64,000 bases of DNA from JBAXAM01 sp964213355 (lineage in GTDB: Bacteria > Pseudomonadota > Gammaproteobacteria > UBA9339). Positions 1 to 10,021 of this stretch are shown here, in pieces (the first letter of the stretch is position 1; each line of letters begins with the position of its first letter). The notes beneath the pieces are model-generated. The model was not told the DNA's origin, did no database searches, and saw only the letters and a program-made list of their open reading frames with translations. The stretch is taken from assembly GCA_964213355.1 (NCBI GenBank), contig CAXOVY010000007.1, positions 1 to 64,000 of the forward strand. The letters run 5' to 3'. The position numbers were made by a program, and so were the translations under genes.

Positions 1-1531
<1,531 letters not shown>

Positions 1532-1751
1532 AAAAGCTTGTATTGTGCAAATTGACTTAGAACAAGTTCTATGTCAACCCCACAAAATTTTGGCTCGAAA
1601 TGAATTACTGTATAATTCTTTTGGAATTGTTCAGGTCACTCATAACGATAATTTTTGTTCGTAAAACGTATCATCACGAGTACCCACACAAATTGTTTTT
1701 CGTATTTATAGATTTTAAAGAGCAATCCTGCACTGGCAGGCAAGACGGTGC
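1532..1751 (-). promoter_or_regulatory. 16S rRNA leader with boxA antitermination element (1713-1724)
   Basis: This is the transcribed spacer between the rRNA promoter and mature 16S. The reverse complement of 1713-1724 is TGCTCTTTAAAA, a good match to the boxA sequence bound by NusB/S10 in rRNA leaders. The rest is AT-rich and probably holds the RNase III processing stem; I see no tRNA. Together with 1752-1932 it accounts for the 400-base stretch without a protein gene. Confidence 0.75.
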
Positions 1752-1779
1752 ATTCTACTGATTTACCAACTTAAGTCAA
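1752..1779 (-). promoter_or_regulatory. rRNA operon promoter (sigma-70 type)
   Basis: On the minus strand a -35 TTGACT (1779-1774) and a -10 TAGAAT (1757-1752) are separated by 16 bases. They are followed by a GC-rich discriminator (GCACCGTC), typical of stringently controlled rRNA promoters, and preceded by an A/T-rich tract that could act as an UP element. It lies about 220 bases upstream of mature 16S. Confidence 0.8.
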
Positions 1780-1932
1780 CAACTTTTAAAAAAAATCTTC
1801 ACGTTGTTTATTGTTTTACAATCAACCGATTAACAATAAAACTTTAAAATATTGAGAAAAGATTTTTTATTTTATAACAAACATTTCTTTGCAAAAAGTA
1901 ACGCAAAATCATTATAGCAGTGTTTTTTATAT

Positions 1933-3396
1933 TTATGAGAAAATTTTAGACTCGTAAACTTCGTTTACTGCAAGCATTCGATGGTCATTACGATGCATAT
2001 CTAACTGCGCGAGCATGCTCTTTGCTAAGGCAAAAAACTTCTTACGATACTCTGGCGGGATCATTTCCCCTTCAGGCAATTTAACTTTTAACGGATCATG
2101 AGGAGTACCATTTATATGAAATTCATAATGCAAATGCGGTCCTGTCGCTAAACCACTTTGCCCGACGTAACCAATAGTTTCCCCCTTGCTAACATAACTA
2201 CCGGGACGAATATTGTTTGCGAAGCTAGACAAATGCGCGTACAAAGTCTTGTATACACCGCGCTGAATTATTATCTTGCGACCGTAACCATCCTTATTCC
2301 CAACAAATTCGACTCTACCATTACTAGTAGCCTTTATCGGGGTGCCATGTGGCGCGGAAAAATCAACACCTAAATGCGGACGTCTATATCCAAGTATTGG
2401 ATGCTGTCTATCGAAAGAAAATCGTGAGCCGATATGACTGTAGTTTTCTATTGGCAAACGCGCGAATGGCGGACTAGAATTATACCCTTGTGGAGTATAG
2501 TAATCTGTGATGCCCTTGGGATCAGTAAAAGCAATCATACGATGCAATTGACCGCCATGTGAAACCTCAGCAGCAACAACTTCTCCTTCTTTAATTATCT
2601 TACCATTAACAGCATACTCTTTGTAGAACACAGCAAAACGATCACCTTTGCACATCTTTTTAAAATCAGCCTTTTTGCTAAAAATATTCGATAATTGCGC
2701 TACTATTTTGCGAGGAATTCCCTTTTTGTTAGCAGCAACATAAACCGAACCCTGAACAGTTACTGCTGCATAGCTTAATTTAACAGTCGGCTCAATATGC
2801 TTTATTTGAGCATGCCAACCATGACGAGAAATAACAGTTAAAGTATTCAGTTCATCAATCACATAAACCAGCTGTTTTAATTTTGCGCTAGTTTTAGTTT
2901 TATCTTTTTCGGCGGTTGATTTTTCGATAGTTAAGGTTATCTTTTTCCCAGCACGCAAATCTCTTAATGCCTTGGCCTGCTTCAAAGCAAGAATGGCTTT
3001 TGCATCTTTAACATCAATATCGTTACGCTTAAAAATTTTTGCTAAACTATCTTTATGCCTAACTGTAACTGTTGCCAATTTTGTGTTATTAATAGGTAAT
3101 GACGGCGCGGCAGCTTTACTAGCAGTCACAGGCGGAGGTAAAGTCTGGAGCGAAGGTTGGGTTCGGGATTGGGGTCGAAAGTGAAGTTGCTCCTGCAATT
3201 GTGGCTGATCGACTACAGCTGGAGCTACTACAACTTGAGAACTGGTATTATCCTTTTTAAAACAATTAGCCCCAACAAGCAAACCGACCACAAACATCAA
3301 CATAGCTATGAGGCAACAAATCACTCTGGGATCACGATGAAATCCGGCGTCTTTTGCCTTTCTGTATATATTTACTATATGATGCCTCAAAACCAT
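1933..3396 (-). CDS. M23 family murein endopeptidase (MepM/OapA-like), membrane anchored
   Basis: Predicted periplasmic peptidoglycan DD-endopeptidase of 487 residues. A single transmembrane segment sits near residues 26-43, then a proline/glutamine-rich linker and a LysM/OapA-like region (about 105-160). The C-terminal LytM/M23 domain (about 340-450) has the zinc-binding HLGVDF (HxxxD) and HLHYE motifs and the usual GYVGQSGLATGPHLHY stretch, so it should be catalytically active. This architecture matches MepM-type enzymes that cleave cross-links during cell growth. It is transcribed away from prfB and ends shortly before the rRNA promoter region. The start is the only upstream ATG in frame. 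The family is secure; which orthologue it represents is not. Confidence 0.88.
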   Translation of the reverse strand: MVLRHHIVNIYRKAKDAGFHRDPRVICCLIAMLMFVVGLLVGANCFKKDNTSSQVVVAPAVVDQPQLQEQLHFRPQSRTQPSLQTLPPPVTASKAAAPSLPINNTKLATVTVRHKDSLAKIFKRNDIDVKDAKAILALKQAKALRDLRAGKKITLTIEKSTAEKDKTKTSAKLKQLVYVIDELNTLTVISRHGWHAQIKHIEPTVKLSYAAVTVQGSVYVAANKKGIPRKIVAQLSNIFSKKADFKKMCKGDRFAVFYKEYAVNGKIIKEGEVVAAEVSHGGQLHRMIAFTDPKGITDYYTPQGYNSSPPFARLPIENYSHIGSRFSFDRQHPILGYRRPHLGVDFSAPHGTPIKATSNGRVEFVGNKDGYGRKIIIQRGVYKTLYAHLSSFANNIRPGSYVSKGETIGYVGQSGLATGPHLHYEFHINGTPHDPLKVKLPEGEMIPPEYRKKFFALAKSMLAQLDMHRNDHRMLAVNEVYESKIFS

Positions 3397-3526
3397 TCCT
3401 CACAAAAATTAGCATCTAGGAACGGAGCATTCTACCAAAAACCATCAAAAACTCAATGTGATTTTTATTTAAATATTACTTACTACACTGGACAGAGGTT
3501 TTTAAGTGCTGTAATTTACGCAGCGC

Positions 3527-4625
3527 ATGGTAGATATCAACACATTACTAAACACTCTTCCCGACCTCCAAAGACGTCTAGACGATCTTAGGGGGTATCT
3601 TTGACTACGACAATAAAAATAAACGCTTAACTGAAATTCTTGGAGCTTTAGAAGACCCAAAAATTTGGAACGATCCACAAAAAACACAAGCTCTAAGCAA
3701 AGAACGTTCGCAACTAGAAACCGGTGTAAAACAAATAAACACTATGACGAACGAACTGGCAGATATGAAGGATTTGTTGCAACTTGCTATAGACGAAAAC
3801 GATGAGCAAACCATTCTCGAGCTTGAGCCAGATATTGCAAAGCTATCCGATCAAATTGAAACCATGGAATTTCAGAGAATGTTCTCAAACCCAATGGACA
3901 AGCATAATGCCTACCTGGATATTCAATCAGGATCAGGCGGAACTGAAGCACAAGATTGGGCCGAAATGATACTGCGTATGTATTTACGCTTTGGTGATCA
4001 ACATAAGCTTAACCCTCAATTGATTGAAGTATCAGCTGGAGATGTAGCCGGAATAAAAAGCGCCACTATTAAATTTGTTGGAGATTATGCTTATGGCTGG
4101 CTTCGCACTGAAACCGGCGTTCATCGCCTAGTTCGAAAATCTCCCTTTGATGCCAATCACAAACGCCACACTTCATTTGCCTCAGTTTTTGTTTATCCTG
4201 AAATAGATGAAAGCATTGAAATTGAAATCAATCCAGCAGATCTTCGCATCGATACTTATCGCGCCCAAGGCGCTGGCGGACAACATGTAAACAAAACCGA
4301 TTCTGCTATTCGTATTAAACACAATCCAACTGGAATTATTGTCCAATGTCAAAGCGAACGTTCGCAACACCAAAATCGCGCTCAAGCTATGAAACAGCTG
4401 CGCGCTCGGATGTATGAACTAGAATTACGCAAGCAACAAGCTGCGCATGAAGCCCTTGAATCAGTAAAATTAGAAATAACCTGGGGTAGCCAGATTCGCT
4501 CTTATGTCCTAGACGATTCGCGCATCAAAGATCTGCGCACTGGCATGGAAACTCGCAATACTCAACCGGTCCTCGATGGAAACTTAGATACGTTTATAGT
4601 GGAAGCTTTAAAGCAAAAAAAATGA
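3527..4625 (+). CDS. prfB: Peptide chain release factor 2 with programmed +1 frameshift
   Basis: RF2 terminates translation at UGA and UAA. The gene is in two frames: an ATG at 3527 opens a 25-codon segment (MVDINTLLNTLP...) that reaches an in-frame TGA at 3602-3604. Translation continues in the +1 frame from 3603 to 4625, giving about 365 residues, the normal RF2 length. The downstream part carries the GGQ peptidyl-hydrolysis motif (GAGGQHVNKTDSAIRI) and the SPF stop-recognition motif (KSPFDANHKRHT). Reading it as a shorter protein from an internal start would drop the N-terminal domain. There is no strong Shine-Dalgarno before the ATG, but no other start is possible because a stop lies five codons upstream. 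Confidence 0.96.
3590..3605 (+). promoter_or_regulatory. prfB autoregulatory +1 frameshift site
   Basis: The sequence AGGGGGTATCTTTGAC matches the canonical RF2 recoding site: an internal Shine-Dalgarno-like AGGGGG, a three-base spacer, then CTT TGA C. When RF2 is scarce the ribosome pauses at UGA and slips +1 on CUU, so RF2 level controls its own synthesis. This is a known mechanism, seen here directly. Confidence 0.97.
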
Positions 4626-4714
4626 TAAGTATTGCTAAAACTCTTACTTAACTCAGCCAAGATACTAATAAATATTTCCGAACATCACCATACATTTGAA
4701 CTAAAAATTTACTT

Positions 4715-6499
4715 TTACCCAGCTACACTGTCAAAACAAATGCTATCTATTTCATTTTGCAATTCGCGCAACGCCAACAAAAAATTATCACGCTGCTCAA
4801 CAAGAGATTCTTTGGCAAATTTTTGATAATATTCAATACCGCTTCTTAGGTTTTCTTTGACTTCGATTAATTTTTGCTGTGATCTTGCTGGCAAACCAAC
4901 TGATGCGTTTTTTATTTCGTTAAACAAATAATTTATTTGTAATTGAATTTCACGAATAAACATATGGGGACGCTCATTATTGACTAGCAATGAACAACGA
5001 CCATAAATGTGGTCAACCATCTCTTTCAAGGTTACCAATTTTTTGAAATTTACAATATTAGGACCAGGACAAACGGCGGGAGCCACTTTGGTATCAATAT
5101 TATTTTTGATCAATACCACACCACCGAGCTCATTACAAATACAAGATTTATTTAAAATATCCTCTCTAAGCGCCTCTAGTTGTTCAACGGGCAAATCACT
5201 TTTTGCAAGCTCCTGCAATTTAAGCTTTTGATATTCCCGCGAAGCTTTGCAAATTGGTTTTTCAGTAAACTCCCGATTAAACCTGGTATAACCCTTTACA
5301 CAAAAGCTACCTGGTGCTCGATTTTTAATGCGCGCGCATCGCATCTCTTCACTTACAGAATTTCTTAAATTCCAAAATGGAACACCCAAAGGTGAGCTCG
5401 CACTCAAAAAAACATCCTTATCTTCAGCATTTATTAGTTTTCCTAAAGTTATAGCGTCCACATTAGTCGCCTCAGGAACCAATAAAAATGGCGTACCCCA
5501 ACCAACAGCATCTACATCATAGTGTTTAATTAGCAGCTCGTGTTCGCTACTAACACCAACGCCACCTTGGGCAGTAATTCTTACTTTTTGCGGATGCTCA
5601 GCGCATAATTTTTTAATACTTGCCAACGCATTTTTATAAAATCCATGCAATGTTTCTGCCAACTCATTTTTGCGCTGTTTAAACTCTAACAAAATTGGCC
5701 CCAGTAATTGACCATCATTAATAAATGCATGCCCACCACAATTTAATGGTGACTCGATACGATATTCAGAAACCCATAATCCATGTTTGGCTAGATACTT
5801 TCCCTGAACTGCAGCCGAACGATAATCGCTAACTTTCAAACAAATCTTCTTCTTTATCTCGGCATTTTCATCTGGAAAAAAATCATCAAACTTAGCTATA
5901 TAGCCGTACAAATGCGGATTAAAACCAGCAGATAAAACCACCGTAGAACTTAAATTACTATTAGCATAGCCACGAAGCGCTGCCGCTGCGTCACAAAACT
6001 CATAGGGCAACACCTCTCCATTATGATAATTTTGGCAATCAAGCTTGGTCATGATATTCACATCTATGCTACCCGCCGTTACTGCTTGGCGTAGTTGGTC
6101 TTGTAACTCAAGTTTTTTAGCGCTATTTTTTTCTGCAAGCATATCCATATATAGTCGCTTTAATTGGTTATCAGGTAGCATTTCAAAATAGTGCGTAATT
6201 TCACTATTTGGTTCAAAGGAGCAAGTTTTAAGCTGAGTTATTTGCTGCTCAATTAATCTTTGCATTAAGTTTAAATATGCAGTAATACGTTTTGCACGCA
6301 CATCTTTGTCTTGTGGATCAATTGGCTCGTATATTTCGCCCGTTTTTTCACACCAGAACTTGCGCACTTGTTCAATCAAAACATCATCGACCAAAGAAAC
6401 AACCGAAGAAATCCCATATTTCGATACCAACAATGGTGTGTCTATCGTAAACCCAGTACCCATAACTGGAATATGAAAACTGTGTGGAGAACTCATCAT
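4715..6499 (-). CDS. Nitronate monooxygenase/FMN-TIM-barrel-like protein of unknown substrate
   Basis: A 594-residue soluble protein. The central part (about 150-420) has features of the FMN-dependent 2-nitropropane dioxygenase/enoyl-reductase TIM-barrel group: an MGTGFTIDTPLLVSKYGISS opening like the glycine-rich entry strand of those enzymes, and RITAQGGVGVSSEHELL followed by VDAVGWGTPFLLVPEA, resembling the phosphate-binding strands. Many cysteines lie in the second half (CICNELGG, VCPGPNI), and the C-terminal 120 residues look helical. I cannot name the substrate. It stands alone, convergent with prfB. The start is chosen at 6499 because AAGG lies seven bases upstream; TTG at 6502 is less likely. 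Confidence 0.55.
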   Translation of the reverse strand: MMSSPHSFHIPVMGTGFTIDTPLLVSKYGISSVVSLVDDVLIEQVRKFWCEKTGEIYEPIDPQDKDVRAKRITAYLNLMQRLIEQQITQLKTCSFEPNSEITHYFEMLPDNQLKRLYMDMLAEKNSAKKLELQDQLRQAVTAGSIDVNIMTKLDCQNYHNGEVLPYEFCDAAAALRGYANSNLSSTVVLSAGFNPHLYGYIAKFDDFFPDENAEIKKKICLKVSDYRSAAVQGKYLAKHGLWVSEYRIESPLNCGGHAFINDGQLLGPILLEFKQRKNELAETLHGFYKNALASIKKLCAEHPQKVRITAQGGVGVSSEHELLIKHYDVDAVGWGTPFLLVPEATNVDAITLGKLINAEDKDVFLSASSPLGVPFWNLRNSVSEEMRCARIKNRAPGSFCVKGYTRFNREFTEKPICKASREYQKLKLQELAKSDLPVEQLEALREDILNKSCICNELGGVVLIKNNIDTKVAPAVCPGPNIVNFKKLVTLKEMVDHIYGRCSLLVNNERPHMFIREIQLQINYLFNEIKNASVGLPARSQQKLIEVKENLRSGIEYYQKFAKESLVEQRDNFLLALRELQNEIDSICFDSVAG

Positions 6500-6706
6500 C
6501 AATTAGCCTTATATAGCGTTATCAATTGCCAACATTATAATATCATAAAATTAAATTCTTTAGTTACTGATTTTAGTTATGTCTCGTATTACGGAAAACC
6601 CTTTTTATCACAGCACTCTGATTAATAACAAAAAACACAATGATTTTCAAAATAAATCATGTCGCTCCGCTTCAGCTCGAATAACTCAAAAGCATTAATT
6701 TCTACC

Positions 6707-6723
6707 CTTAAGCATAGCTTAAG
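6707..6723. promoter_or_regulatory. Inverted repeat upstream of the tyrosine permease promoter (possible operator)
   Basis: CTTAAGC-ATA-GCTTAAG is a perfect 7-bp inverted repeat ending ten bases before the -35 hexamer of the permease-tyrS promoter. Position and symmetry fit a dimeric regulator site, or a terminator-less hairpin; no regulator is identifiable here. It lies in the 299-base gap (6500-6798), which otherwise shows only the promoter. Confidence 0.4.
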
Positions 6724-6733
6724 TTTTAAAAGG

Positions 6734-6762
6734 TTGTGAACTTTATAATAATTACATACAAT
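6734..6762 (+). promoter_or_regulatory. Sigma-70 promoter of the permease-tyrS operon
   Basis: TTGTGA (6734-6739) and TACAAT (6757-6762) are separated by 17 bases, about 37 bases before the permease ATG. Good match and optimal spacing. Confidence 0.65.
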
Positions 6763-6798
6763 CGGGATGAACCCTAAAAATCTTTTGGAAAAAAACCT

Positions 6799-8037
6799 AT
6801 GAATACCAATAAATTTGTGGGCTGCACTATGATATTGATCGGCACTACAATTGGTGCTGGTACGCTTGCCCTACCAACGGCAAGCGCCGCAGCCGGATTT
6901 ACCTTTGCATCAATTCTTATGTTATTTATGTGGGCTCTATCAATAATCACATCGTTAATGATTATTGAAGTAAACTTGGCCTTTCCAGCACACGCTTGCA
7001 GCTATAATACGATGGCGGAACAAACTATTGGGATTTTTGGCAAAGTTATTACTTGGATATCCTATCTGTCTCTGCTTTATGTTATAACTGTAGCATACAT
7101 AGCCGGGGCATCAGATACAATTACCACTACGCTAACGCCTATATTTGGCACTACAGCACCAAACTGGAGTATAGCAATACCATTCACCCTTATCTTGGGT
7201 GTAGCCGTACTTTGGAGCACCAAAGCTGTTGACTTCTTTAACCGTGGTTTATTGAGCTTAAAAGGTTTTTTGTTAATTGCCGCCATAACATTAATCATGC
7301 CTCATATCGATGTAAATAAACTAATCGCTGGACAAGGCACTGAACAAGCGAAATACCTTTGGGTCGCAGCGCCCACTTTTCTTACCGCTTTTACGTATCA
7401 ATTTGTCCTTCCAAGTTTGAGAATTTATATTGGTGAAAAATCAAGGGAGTTAAAGTGGATTGTTATTGTGGGAGCAACTTGCTCTCTAGTAGTGTATTTA
7501 CTGTGGCTTGCAGCAACTTTGGGCACAATACCACTAACTGGAGATAACAGTTTTACCAGCTGGGGACAAAATTCAGGTTCAATCGGCGAACTTACAAGAA
7601 TTATGACAGTGATTCTTAACAATAAGTTGATTACTAGCTTCGTCTACGGCTTTACCAATGTTGCAATGACAACTTCATTTTTGGGTGTGACTCTTGGATT
7701 GTTCGATTTTCTAGCCGATGGGTTTAAACGTCCCAACACTAGATTTGGCCGCTTCCAAACAGCATGCTTGACTTTTATTCCACCACTTCTGTTCGCCTTA
7801 CTCCGTCCCAAAGGATTTGAAAAGGCAGTAATTTGTGCCGCTACATCCGTGGCAATTCTCGTGATTATTTTGCCAGCACTAATGGTCTATCGTTTACGCA
7901 AAAACCCAAACCTAAAATCAACATATCGCATGCCCGGTGGTAATGCGTTATTTGTAACAGTACTCATAATTGGCATTATCCTGCTTACATTGTCTATCCT
8001 GGCAAGCTTTAACCTACTACCAAGTATGAAAATTTGA
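6799..8037 (+). CDS. Aromatic amino acid permease (TyrP/Mtr-like, HAAAP family)
   Basis: Inner-membrane proton symporter of 412 residues with about 11 hydrophobic segments. The N-terminus NKFVGCTMILIGTTIGAGTL is characteristic of the tryptophan/tyrosine permease family, including the unwound GTTIGAG stretch in helix 1 that binds substrate. It is followed ten bases later by tyrS, which favours tyrosine as substrate: import and charging of the same amino acid in one operon. Such uptake carriers are common in host-associated Legionellales that depend on imported amino acids (general knowledge). Substrate is inferred from context, not proved by sequence. Confidence 0.85.
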   Translation: MNTNKFVGCTMILIGTTIGAGTLALPTASAAAGFTFASILMLFMWALSIITSLMIIEVNLAFPAHACSYNTMAEQTIGIFGKVITWISYLSLLYVITVAYIAGASDTITTTLTPIFGTTAPNWSIAIPFTLILGVAVLWSTKAVDFFNRGLLSLKGFLLIAAITLIMPHIDVNKLIAGQGTEQAKYLWVAAPTFLTAFTYQFVLPSLRIYIGEKSRELKWIVIVGATCSLVVYLLWLAATLGTIPLTGDNSFTSWGQNSGSIGELTRIMTVILNNKLITSFVYGFTNVAMTTSFLGVTLGLFDFLADGFKRPNTRFGRFQTACLTFIPPLLFALLRPKGFEKAVICAATSVAILVIILPALMVYRLRKNPNLKSTYRMPGGNALFVTVLIIGIILLTLSILASFNLLPSMKI

Positions 8038-8047
8038 GGGATTTCTC

Positions 8048-9250
8048 ATGACAATAAAAGACTCTACTATGACAACTATCAAGCGTGGTGTTACAGAAAT
8101 CTTATTGGAGTCAGAACTGAAGGAACGCTTACACTCGGGGAAATCACTTAAGATCAAAGCTGGTTTTGATCCAACTGCTCCAGATTTACATCTTGGCCAC
8201 ACAGTGTTAATCAATAAAATGCGGCAGTTTCAAGATTTGGGTCATGAAGTTACCTTTTTAATTGGTGATTTTACTGCAATGATCGGCGACCCAAGTGGCA
8301 AAAACGTAACCCGTCCACCGCTTAGCAAAGAAGAGGTTGGAGCCAACGTTCAAACTTATAAGGAACAAGTCTTTAAAATTCTTGATCCCAAAAAAACAAA
8401 AATTGTATTTAACTCCGAGTGGCTTCAAAAACTTTCGCCCATCGATATTATTAAATTAGCTTCCACTTATACCGTAGCACGCATGCTTGAACGCGATGAT
8501 TTTAGTAAGCGCTACCATGAAAACAAGCCCATTGCGATTCATGAATTTCTCTACCCTCTCTTAGTAGGATATGATTCTGTTGTAATTAAAGCAGATATTG
8601 AGCTTGGTGGCAGTGATCAAAAATTTAACTTGCTCATGGGACGTGAACTACAAAAACACTTCGGTCAAGCGCCGCAAGTTGTCATAATGACTCCCTTGCT
8701 AGAAGGACTCGATGGCGTTCAAAAAATGTCTAAATCTTTAGGAAATTATATTGGCATTAATGAACCACCACAAGAAATGTTCGGTAAGTTAATGTCTATT
8801 TCTGATGAACTAATGTGGCGTTATTTTGAACTTCTAACCTTCCGCTCTATGACAGAAATTAATAACTGGAATGAAGAAACAAAATCTGGATTAACAAACC
8901 CACGTGACATTAAAATCAAACTTGCCCTAGAAATTGTCGAACGCTTTCATAGCAAAACTGCTGCTTTAAAAGCTCATGAAGAATTCACCGCACGTTTTCA
9001 GCGGGGCGCCATCCCAGAAAATATTAAACCCATCATCATCAATATAGAAACCAAGGAAATTCCATTGAGCAATTTATTAAAACAAGCGGGCTTGACAGCA
9101 AGCACTTCCGAAGCAATACGTCTAATCAAACAAGGTGGGATTAGAATTGATGGCCAAAAAATTGAAGATTTTAGCATGCGTGTCTGCAAAGGAACTGAAC
9201 ATGTTTACCAAGTTGGTAAGCACCGAGTTGCAAGGATAAAAGTTATATAA
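8048..9250 (+). CDS. tyrS: Tyrosyl-tRNA synthetase
   Basis: Class I aminoacyl-tRNA synthetase that charges tRNA-Tyr in the cytoplasm, 400 residues. The HIGH-type motif is HLGH at residues 48-51 (after GFDPTAPD), the KMSKS loop is KMSKSLGN near residue 235, and an S4 RNA-binding domain occupies about 335-400 (AIRLIKQGGIRIDGQ). The spacing and sequence resemble the TyrZ/TyrS2-type enzymes of gammaproteobacteria rather than E. coli TyrS. A strong GAGGG lies seven bases before the ATG, and the gene begins ten bases after the permease, so the two are co-transcribed. A second in-frame ATG at residue 8 is possible. Confidence 0.95.
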   Translation: MTIKDSTMTTIKRGVTEILLESELKERLHSGKSLKIKAGFDPTAPDLHLGHTVLINKMRQFQDLGHEVTFLIGDFTAMIGDPSGKNVTRPPLSKEEVGANVQTYKEQVFKILDPKKTKIVFNSEWLQKLSPIDIIKLASTYTVARMLERDDFSKRYHENKPIAIHEFLYPLLVGYDSVVIKADIELGGSDQKFNLLMGRELQKHFGQAPQVVIMTPLLEGLDGVQKMSKSLGNYIGINEPPQEMFGKLMSISDELMWRYFELLTFRSMTEINNWNEETKSGLTNPRDIKIKLALEIVERFHSKTAALKAHEEFTARFQRGAIPENIKPIIINIETKEIPLSNLLKQAGLTASTSEAIRLIKQGGIRIDGQKIEDFSMRVCKGTEHVYQVGKHRVARIKVI

Positions 9251-9283
9251 CACGAAGCAACCCTGATATAAGGAATAATCACG

Positions 9284-9982
9284 ATGAACAAATCAATTAT
9301 TATAATTTTTTGTTTATTTTTCTTCGCAGCAACTACCCAAGCCGCAGAACATCTAACACCTTATTTTTTAAAACGAAAACTCGTCCAATACCATGATTCG
9401 GGTCGCTACGATCACGATATCAACCATGTAATTTTCCATGCTAAGAAGTGCTTGGTACAACAAATTCACAATATACATGACGGTAAAAAACCAGCTCTTG
9501 TATTAGATATAGATGATACATCGTTATCACTATACTATTATGAACGTGTATTAAGCTTTGATCTCACACCGAAAGAAATAGAATTTATTATGGAAAAAAC
9601 AAATCCACCAGCAATCCAAGCCACTTTAAGCTTATACAATTTTGCTAAAAACCATGACGTTGCCGTGTTTTTTATCTCTGGAAGACATGAAGCTTGGCGC
9701 GCTGCTACAGTTAGAAGCCTCCAGGCTGCAGGCTACAAAAACTGGGATGGATTGTATCTACGCCCAGATGACTATCACTACAAATCAATAACACCATTTA
9801 AATCTGGCACTAGAAAATTATTACGCTCTAAAGGATATGACATTATAGGTAATATCGGCGATCAACTCAGTGATTTAGCCGGAGAAAACATACAATGCGC
9901 ATTTAAGTTACCGAACCCATATTATTTTGTCGCTGAAGATGAGATACACTGCCTATTTGCCGAAGACGAAAAATTTGATTAA
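9284..9982 (+). CDS. Secreted HAD-family acid phosphatase (class IIIB / VSP-like)
   Basis: A 232-residue protein with a clear signal peptide (hydrophobic 4-15, AxA-type cleavage near ATTQAAE). Mature domain: HAD motif I LDIDDTSLS (Asp75 nucleophile, Asp77), motif II FFISGRHE, and motif III/IV NIGDQLSDLAG. This pattern belongs to acid phosphatase class B/plant vegetative-storage-protein-like enzymes. It probably dephosphorylates nucleotides or other phosphomonoesters in the periplasm or outside the cell. It lies 33 bases after tyrS with AAGGA upstream, so it may belong to the same transcript. The exact substrate is unknown. Confidence 0.85.
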   Translation: MNKSIIIIFCLFFFAATTQAAEHLTPYFLKRKLVQYHDSGRYDHDINHVIFHAKKCLVQQIHNIHDGKKPALVLDIDDTSLSLYYYERVLSFDLTPKEIEFIMEKTNPPAIQATLSLYNFAKNHDVAVFFISGRHEAWRAATVRSLQAAGYKNWDGLYLRPDDYHYKSITPFKSGTRKLLRSKGYDIIGNIGDQLSDLAGENIQCAFKLPNPYYFVAEDEIHCLFAEDEKFD

Positions 9983-10021
9983 CCATAAGTCTAAAAGCGA
10001 CAATTGGCTATACTCAGGTTC

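Noticed and set aside
3744..4625. A 293-residue RF2 starting at the first start codon in this frame
   Set aside because: The true gene begins at 3527 and uses a canonical +1 frameshift at 3602.
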